A DNA stretch of 42,280 bases from Myxococcales bacterium (GTDB taxonomy: Bacteria > Myxococcota > UBA727 > JABDBI01): the NCBI GenBank assembly GCA_947445025.1, contig CANFCB010000007.1, positions 1-42,280 of the forward strand, in the 5' to 3' direction. The notes under the pieces are model-generated. The model was not told where the DNA came from, searched no databases, and saw only the letters and a list, made by a program, of their open reading frames with translations. Below are positions 35,902-42,280 of this stretch, piece by piece. A program made the translations under genes and the position numbers. The number at the start of each line of letters is the position of its first letter. Positions within the stretch are counted from its first letter, which is position 1.

Positions 35902-37155
35902 ATGATGCAATCCTTATTGGCAACCGATCCTGTCATAGCCGGTTTAATTAACCAAGAATTGAATCGTCAAGTCCAGGGCCTGGAATTAATCGCTAGCGAA
36001 AATTTTGTCTCGCTGGCGGTGATGCAAGCAGTTGGCAGCGTCCTTACCAATAAATATGCAGAAGGATATCCCGGCGCTCGTTACTATGGCGGCTGCGAAT
36101 TTCACGATGAGATTGAAAGCATAGCTATTCAGAGAGCAAAAACCCTTTTTAACGCAGAGCATGCCAATGTGCAGCCCCATTCGGGAGCGAGTGCCAATTT
36201 AGCTGTTTATATGGCTGCAGTGAATGTGGGTGATACTGTTTTGGCCATGCGACTTGATCATGGCGGGCACTTAACCCACGGCGCCAAAGTTAATTTTTCA
36301 GGAAAGCTTTATAATATTATCAGTTATGGTGTTAGCGCTGAAACCGGTTTGATTGATTATGACGAGGTGGAACGCCTGGCACGTGAGTCTAAACCTAAAT
36401 TAATTATTGCCGGCGCGTCTGCATATGCCCGTATAATTGATTTTGAGCGCTTTGCCCAGATTGCCAAATTGGTCGAGGCCAAACTTTTTGTGGATATGGC
36501 ACATATTGCAGGTTTGGTCGCAGCAGGAATGCATCCGTCACCTGTTTCTTATGCTGATTTTGTTACTACTACCACGCATAAAACTTTGCGTGGACCTCGT
36601 GGCGGTTTGATTTTATGTAAAGAACAATATAAAAAAGATATTGATAGTCGTGTATTTCCAGGGCTGCAAGGTGGTCCCCTTATGCACGTGATTGCCGGCA
36701 AAGCCGTGTGCTTTAAAGAGGCTGCGGCACCAGAATTCAAAACCTATCAAGCCCAAGTGATCAAAAATGCTGAGGCATTAGCGAATGGTTTGCTTAAATA
36801 TGGATTTGATTTAGTTTCGGGCGGCACAGATAATCATTTGGTGCTGGTTGATTTACGTAAACAAAACATTTCCGGCAAGGATGCAGAAGCTTTGCTTGGT
36901 CGTTTGCATATTATTGTCAATAAAAACAAAATTCCTTTTGATCCAGCTCCGGCCCAAATCACCAGTGGTATGCGTCTAGGAACACCGGCTCTGACCACTA
37001 GAGGAATGAAAGCAGAGCAAATGCAGGAAACAGCTGATCTAATTTTTAAGGCCTTAAGTCATCGCGATGACAGTGCGTACCAAAATCAGCTTGCCTCGCA
37101 AGTTTTGCATTTAAGCAAACGCTTTCCAATTTACAGCGAACTTTTGTGTAATTGA
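35902..37155 (+). CDS. glyA: Serine hydroxymethyltransferase
   Basis: This PLP enzyme interconverts serine and glycine and charges tetrahydrofolate with one-carbon units. The 417-aa protein is full length. It has [11 protein letters not shown] at the N-terminus, [16 protein letters not shown], the PLP lysine in [14 protein letters not shown] (about Lys227), and [11 protein letters not shown] near the C-terminus. GAGGTGTC precedes the ATG. The remnant of pyrB begins directly at its stop. Confidence 0.97.
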   Translation: MMQSLLATDPVIAGLINQELNRQVQGLELIASENFVSLAVMQAVGSVLTNKYAEGYPGARYYGGCEFHDEIESIAIQRAKTLFNAEHANVQPHSGASANLAVYMAAVNVGDTVLAMRLDHGGHLTHGAKVNFSGKLYNIISYGVSAETGLIDYDEVERLARESKPKLIIAGASAYARIIDFERFAQIAKLVEAKLFVDMAHIAGLVAAGMHPSPVSYADFVTTTTHKTLRGPRGGLILCKEQYKKDIDSRVFPGLQGGPLMHVIAGKAVCFKEAAAPEFKTYQAQVIKNAEALANGLLKYGFDLVSGGTDNHLVLVDLRKQNISGKDAEALLGRLHIIVNKNKIPFDPAPAQITSGMRLGTPALTTRGMKAEQMQETADLIFKALSHRDDSAYQNQLASQVLHLSKRFPIYSELLCN

Positions 37156-37860
37156 ATGCTGTTTTCTTCTGAAAAAAAAAGCTTAAGCATCGGCCAGCTG
37201 TAGAGCGTTGATCAGTTATCTGATGATGATATTTTATTCCTATTTTCATGGGCGCAACAATCTTCTTTGATGTCCCATCAAGACCTGAAGACAAAAGCTT
37301 TTTTGCAAGGTCAAGTTATTGGCAGTCTATTTTTTGAAAATTCGACAAGAACATTCTTAAGTTTTTATATTGCGGCTCGCAAATTATGGGGCGAAATATT
37401 TCAATTAGACAAAGCATCTTCCTCGCTGATGAAGGGTGAAACCTTACTCGATACCGTTCGTAACATGGAATCTTTTGGCTGTTCTTTACTGGTGATGCGC
37501 CATCCTGAAGCAGGCATTGTCGAAAAGTTAGCGCGTGCAGTAAGCATTGGGATCATCAACGCAGGAGATGGTGAAAATGAACATCCGACGCAGGCCCTTT
37601 TGGATGCTTTTACCTTGTGGCAGCACTTTGCTACGCCTGAAAGAAAGTTGTTGCACGGATTAAAAATAGCCATTGTGGGCGATATCAAACATAGTCGTGT
37701 TGCTAAATCCAACATGCGCCTACTGCCAAGGCTTGGTGCTGGTGTGGTTATTGCAGGGCCTGCTGCGTTTATGCCATCTGATTTAGATTCTTATCAAGTG
37801 CGATGCGTGGAAAGCATTGACGAGGCTATTTTTGGCGCTGATGCGGTCATGGTGTTGCTA
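37156..37860 (+). pseudogene. pyrB: pyrB remnant (aspartate carbamoyltransferase), nonsense codon and 3' deletion
   Basis: Reading from ATG 37156, adjacent to the glyA stop, the frame gives MLFSSEKKSLSIGQL, then TAG (37201-37203), then SVDQLSDDDILFLFSWAQQ and on through FFENSTRT (carbamoyl-phosphate loop), SSLMKGETLLDT and ENEHPTQALLDAFTLW. The TAG at codon 16 is one base from CAG (Gln). The homology ends after EAIFGADAVMVLL. The usual last third, with the HPGP-type segment, is missing, and the reading frame then runs into carA sequence out of frame and stops at 37888. An internal restart at TTG/ATG 37267-37270 could only make a truncated protein lacking the C-terminal domain. Aspartate carbamoyltransferase activity is not expected. 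Confidence 0.9.
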
Positions 37861-38780
37861 AGTGCGATATGGAGTCTTCAGGTATTTTAGCTAAAGGGTT
37901 GGTGGTGCGTGAGCTTTCGCCGCTGACCTCTAATTGGCGCGCTGATATTTCTTTGGATGATTGGCTAAAAGAAGAGGGTGTTGCCGGAATTTTTGGCATT
38001 GATACCCGCGCTTTAGTGCATCATTTGCGTTAACGTGCTCATCACATGAAAGGCATGGATGGTGCAAAGTTAGCTTGTGAAGTTTCCACCAAGCCGCCTT
38101 ATGAATTTGAGCAAGGGCTTTTAGGAGCGGATGGTTTAGAAATTACGGTATTGTCTGCACCTCGCTATCATGTGGTTGTGATTGATTTTGGTGTGAAGCG
38201 AAATATGTTAAGACTGTTAGTACACTATGGTTGCCGCGTCACCGTGCTTCCCTATGATGCCTTGCCGCAGCAAATACTTGATCTTCAACCAGACGGTTTG
38301 CTCTTAAGTAATGGTCCAGGTGATCCTGAAGCGGCCTCGGTCGGCATCAATACTGTCAAAAAATTGTTGGGTTTATTGCCGATTTTTGGTATTTGCATGG
38401 GGCATCAAATTCTTGCTTTGGCTGCTGGTGCAAAAACTTTTAAATTAAAATTTGGTCATCGTGGCGCCAATCAACCAATCATAGGATCTGATGCGCGTGT
38501 GATGATCACTAGTCAAAATCATGGTTTTGCTGTGGATGATTGGGCTTTTAATGCTTCTTTTAAAATTGCCCAAAAAAATCTATCAGATGATACCGTCGAA
38601 GGCGTGACTGTCCTTGACAAAGGGGCTTTTGGAGTCCAATACCACCCCGAGGCGGCGCCAGGCCCGCATGATACTCAGATACATTTTTCTCAATTTTTAT
38701 CAAACATGGAGATTTGGAGAAACGCAGAGAGTCAAAATGAACCTTCCTTATGTCGACGGGAAATACGCGTTATTACGTAA
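37861..38780 (+). pseudogene. carA: carA remnant (carbamoyl-phosphate synthase small subunit), 5' truncated with an internal stop
   Basis: The carA frame joins at about 37866 with DMESSGILAKGLVVRELSP, the middle of the N-terminal domain, so roughly the first hundred codons are gone. It continues through SNWRADISL and GIDTRALVHHLR to a TAA at 38031-38033. The frame resumes at once with RAHHMKGMDG, which implies that about 20 codons have also been lost there. The downstream amidotransferase domain is still recognisable: LSNGPGDPEA, GICMGHQILA (nucleophile Cys), SQNHGFAV and QYHPEAAPGPHD. The frame runs on to 38780, overlapping the kinase start. No carB follows. The protein is unlikely to function as CarA; the C-terminal domain could only be made from an internal start such as ATG 38046. 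Confidence 0.9.
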
Positions 38781-40308
38781 AATCGCTTCAGGCGGCATGG
38801 CCGAAGTGTTTCTTGCCAAACATGTGGGCATGGATGGTTTTGAAAAACTGGTTGTTCTCAAACGTATTTTGCCACATTTGGCAAGTCAAAGTGAATACCT
38901 GCGCATGTTTTTGGACGAAGCCAGAACAGCTGCCGATTTAAGGCATTCTAACGTTGTGAGTACTTTTGAAATTGGTGAAGAGAATGGCGTTTATTTTATG
39001 GTCATGGAATTTTTGCATGGCCAAGACGTGCGCACTATTTTTCGCTCCGCTATTTCTTCCCAGGTTGAAGTGCCCATACAACATTCGGTCGGTATTATTA
39101 TCGATGTATGCTGTGGGCTGCATTATGCGCACACCAAGAAAAATTTAAGTGGAAAAAGCTTAGGCATTGTGCACCGTGACATTTCTCCGCAAAATATTGT
39201 TGTAACTTACGAGGGTGAAACAAAAATAGTAGATTTTGGTATTGCCAAAGCGTCTCATCAACTTGTGGAAACATCTTCTGGAGTCTTAAAAGGGAAATAT
39301 AGCTACATGTCGCCAGAGCAAGCTTTGGGGCAGACAGCGGATCATCGCACTGATATTTTTGCTTTAGGTATTGTTTTATATGAAATGACAACGCTGCGCC
39401 GTCTTTTTAAAAAAGAAAACGAGATAAAGACGCTGAAGGCCGTGATTAGTTGCGAAGTTCCGTTGCCAAGCACTATGACATCAAATTATCCCAAAGGTCT
39501 TGAAGCGATCGTGCTCAAAGCATTGTCTAAGAAAAGAGACGAACGTTTTTCCAGCTGCGACGAATTCAGAACGGCGCTTGAAGAATTTTTGACGGAGCAA
39601 TCTTTAGCGCATTCTTCTTCAAGATTGCGATTCTTCATGAATGGATTATTTAAGGACGCGATTGAGAAAGAAAAAGCCATGGGCGCATCTGATTTAGTTG
39701 ATATTTCCAATAATTTATTTTGGACTGGATCTTATGGAGCATTTGGCAAGAGTGAATCAAATGGCATATCATCGCCATTCGATGTGCAAAAAGCAGAAAA
39801 CAAATTGAGACCAGCGGATGAGTACGATGGGAAAACGGTTAGCACGCGCATTGAAATACTGCACAGCCAATCTAAATTGCTACTGGTTTTATCGATCGGT
39901 CTTGGAATTTCTTTAGCGATTACCGTTATTGCTTTATGGACCAAAGATTTTCAGTATCCTTTGCCTGCTAAGGCGATATCTGAAATTGCCCAATCTGAAA
40001 TTCCCGCAAGCGAAGGAAAACTTTCTTTAGAAGAAAAATCGCCCTGGCATGAGGAGCGCGGTGCTTTGGTAAAAGAAATTGCAAAGCCTATTTTCAAGAA
40101 AAAAGCAGGTCGTTTAAAAGTTGTGGTGGAGCCATGGGCTGAAATTTACCTAGACGGTGTTAAAATCGGTGAAACGCCTTTGGCAGCTCGCAAGCTTCCA
40201 GAAGGTAGATACCAAATTTTACTGAAAAATCCGCAAACGGGTAAAAAACTAAAAAAATCGATAATGATTGTTGCAGGAAAAGACACATTGGTTAGACATG
40301 TGTGGTGA
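38737..40308 (+). CDS. Membrane Ser/Thr protein kinase with C-terminal PEGA domain
   Basis: The 523-aa protein has a Hanks-type kinase domain (~7-288). It shows the Gly-rich loop IASGGMAEVFLA, Lys42 (VVLKRI), the catalytic loop HRDISPQN (Asp148, Asn153), DFG (166-168) and YMSPEQ. HRDISPQN is the form common in myxobacterial kinases. A linker leads to one TM (~381-401), after which a PEGA domain (~458-523, with EIYLDGVKIGETPL) lies outside the cytoplasm. The start is ATG 38737; the longer frame overlaps the carA remnant. All residues needed for activity are present. No phosphatase or target gene is adjacent. Confidence 0.94.
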   Translation: MNLPYVDGKYALLRKIASGGMAEVFLAKHVGMDGFEKLVVLKRILPHLASQSEYLRMFLDEARTAADLRHSNVVSTFEIGEENGVYFMVMEFLHGQDVRTIFRSAISSQVEVPIQHSVGIIIDVCCGLHYAHTKKNLSGKSLGIVHRDISPQNIVVTYEGETKIVDFGIAKASHQLVETSSGVLKGKYSYMSPEQALGQTADHRTDIFALGIVLYEMTTLRRLFKKENEIKTLKAVISCEVPLPSTMTSNYPKGLEAIVLKALSKKRDERFSSCDEFRTALEEFLTEQSLAHSSSRLRFFMNGLFKDAIEKEKAMGASDLVDISNNLFWTGSYGAFGKSESNGISSPFDVQKAENKLRPADEYDGKTVSTRIEILHSQSKLLLVLSIGLGISLAITVIALWTKDFQYPLPAKAISEIAQSEIPASEGKLSLEEKSPWHEERGALVKEIAKPIFKKKAGRLKVVVEPWAEIYLDGVKIGETPLAARKLPEGRYQILLKNPQTGKKLKKSIMIVAGKDTLVRHVW

Positions 40309-41628
<1,320 letters not shown>

Positions 41629-41637
41629 ATTAGATCA

Positions 41638-42054
41638 TTACTTGCGGTAACATAAAGCTAAAGTCGTGCATCCAAACAGGAAAGTCGGGATTGCAAATCC
41701 AACTGTGACCCACAGTGCGGTCTCTCTGCTTGCGCTATATCGAGTAAGTGGCAAGACTTTTGTTTGATTGTGGCTACAAAAATAATATTTATTGTAGCAT
41801 GTTTTATAATTCGCATTAGTTCTGCACGGATAAGTAGTCGTCCCATAATCCATCTCGAAGTCATTTGGGCAATACTTTTCATTGGATTGTTTGTCAAGCT
41901 CGCCACCTGCAATAATAAGACCAATAAACGAAACAACTGTTGCGCCCGCCGCTAGATTAACTGCTCGACCACCAAACGCGTGATCTGGTTTAGAGATTTG
42001 CAGCGAAAGTATCAGGAGAGACAAGATGCTAATTGTTTTGACATGCTTCAGCAT
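41638..42054 (-). CDS. Cysteine-containing membrane or exported hypothetical protein (138 aa)
   Basis: I do not recognise this protein. It has a signal-like N-terminus (basic start, hydrophobic ~8-20, possible cleavage after DHAFG at ~28), a hydrophobic stretch at ~36-51, a polar loop with four cysteines (62, 77, 86, 93) and many Tyr/Asn residues, and a final hydrophobic segment (~113-135) ending CYRK. The four loop cysteines could form two disulfides if the loop is extracytoplasmic. The start ATG has AAGGAA 6 bases upstream. It is convergent with purA, with 9 bases between the stops. Confidence 0.7.
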   Translation of the reverse strand: MLKHVKTISILSLLILSLQISKPDHAFGGRAVNLAAGATVVSFIGLIIAGGELDKQSNEKYCPNDFEMDYGTTTYPCRTNANYKTCYNKYYFCSHNQTKVLPLTRYSASRETALWVTVGFAIPTFLFGCTTLALCYRK

Positions 42055-42185
42055 TGAAAATTCCTTTTTTTTAAAAAAAGAATAACAACGGAATGATGTC
42101 TTATATTCTTAGCATGTGACCTCATAAAAGATGTTGATTTTGAATTGGTTTGCGCTTAGATTCATGGTCAAAAATGGGGTGAGCT

Positions 42186-42280
42186 ATGCGACGACAGTGG
42201 TTTCAATTATATTCGGGGATACTTTTGATATTTTCCTTGGTAGCTTGTCAGACAACACAGTTTGTTTCGGGAGACAAAAA
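42186..42280 (+). CDS. Lipoprotein signal peptide start (3' end outside window)
   Basis: The ATG at 42186 opens MRRQWFQLYSGILLIFSLVAC. It has a basic start, a hydrophobic core and the lipobox LVAC with the Cys at residue 21, followed by QTTQFVSGD. This is a good type II (lipoprotein) signal. Only 31 codons are visible, so the mature protein cannot be identified. A G-rich GGGGTGAG lies just upstream as a possible ribosome binding site. The 131 bases between this and the divergent gene contain a T8A7 palindromic tract at 42064-42080 and nothing else that I can name. Confidence 0.7.
   Translation, partial: MRRQWFQLYSGILLIFSLVACQTTQFVSGDK

Noticed and set aside
11822-37203. Genome-wide recoding of TAG as a sense codon
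   Set aside because: TAG properly ends pyrH, yqeY, carD, the TamA-like gene and the HAMP-PAS gene at the expected protein lengths, so the two internal TAGs are better read as mutations.
38614-38736. Extended N-terminus of the Ser/Thr kinase
   Set aside because: The extra 41 residues are the carA remnant read in another frame and show no kinase-family similarity; ATG 38737 starts directly before the kinase domain.
42064-42080. T8A7 tract as a terminator
   Set aside because: A pure T/A palindrome without a GC stem does not form a convincing intrinsic terminator, and it lies at the 5' side of both flanking genes.

Overview
The window is a gene-dense bacterial chromosome segment with moderate-to-low GC. 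Most gene gaps are under 60 bases, and no stretch over 300 bases lacks a gene or gene remnant. Several gene types point to a Myxococcota-like or other deltaproteobacterial lineage: a HRDISPQN-type Ser/Thr kinase with a C-terminal PEGA domain, a CdnL-type CarD, a Gld-type ABC exporter operon, and an isolated SctV. The low GC, the decaying genes and the type III secretion component suggest a host-associated organism losing genes. The taxonomy is inference from gene content only.

Layout. 1-7754 (+): UvrD-type helicase (cut by the window edge), psd, a TrkH/TrkA K+ uptake pair, an orphan HAMP-PAS membrane sensor, a TamA-like Omp85 protein and a 75-aa protein. 9914-7764 (-): sctV, the type III secretion export gate. 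10072-11358 (+): pyrH-frr. 12535-11345 (-): a FucP-type sugar transporter broken by one in-frame TAG. 12564-12866 (+): a Trm112-family protein. 14140-12863 (-): an unrecognised protein with a Pro/Thr/Ser-rich N-terminus. 16771-14204 (-): clpB with a recognisable promoter. 16925-22258 (+): acyl-CoA dehydrogenase, then a GldA/GldF/GldG/DUF4340 ABC system. 24998-22240 (-): class I amidotransferase, alpha/beta hydrolase and a deoxyhypusine-synthase-family enzyme. 25052-27866 (+): an unknown protein, pgeF, an ECF-type sigma factor and carD. 28080-27856 (-): tatA. 28156-34969 (+): prmC-murA-yqeY-dnaG and rpoD. 35037-35111: a tRNA with a CAU anticodon. 35150-37155 (+): a zinc-ribbon coiled-coil protein and glyA. 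37156-38780: remnants of a pyrB-pyrC-carA operon. 38737-41628 (+): Ser/Thr kinase and purA. 42054 to the end: a cysteine-rich membrane protein and the start of a lipoprotein.

The most notable region is 37156-38780. pyrB has a nonsense codon at codon 16 and is joined, out of frame, to the middle of carA. The 3' part of pyrB, any pyrC between them and the 5' part of carA are gone. carA itself carries a further stop and a small deletion, and carB does not follow. De novo pyrimidine synthesis from this locus is lost, while pyrH (UMP kinase) is intact, which fits a cell that imports or salvages pyrimidines. The broken sugar transporter tells the same story. Other points of interest are the type III gate, a possible effector-like protein, the deoxyhypusine-synthase-like enzyme, and a tRNA framed by a perfect 12-base inverted repeat that overlaps the translation start region of the next gene.
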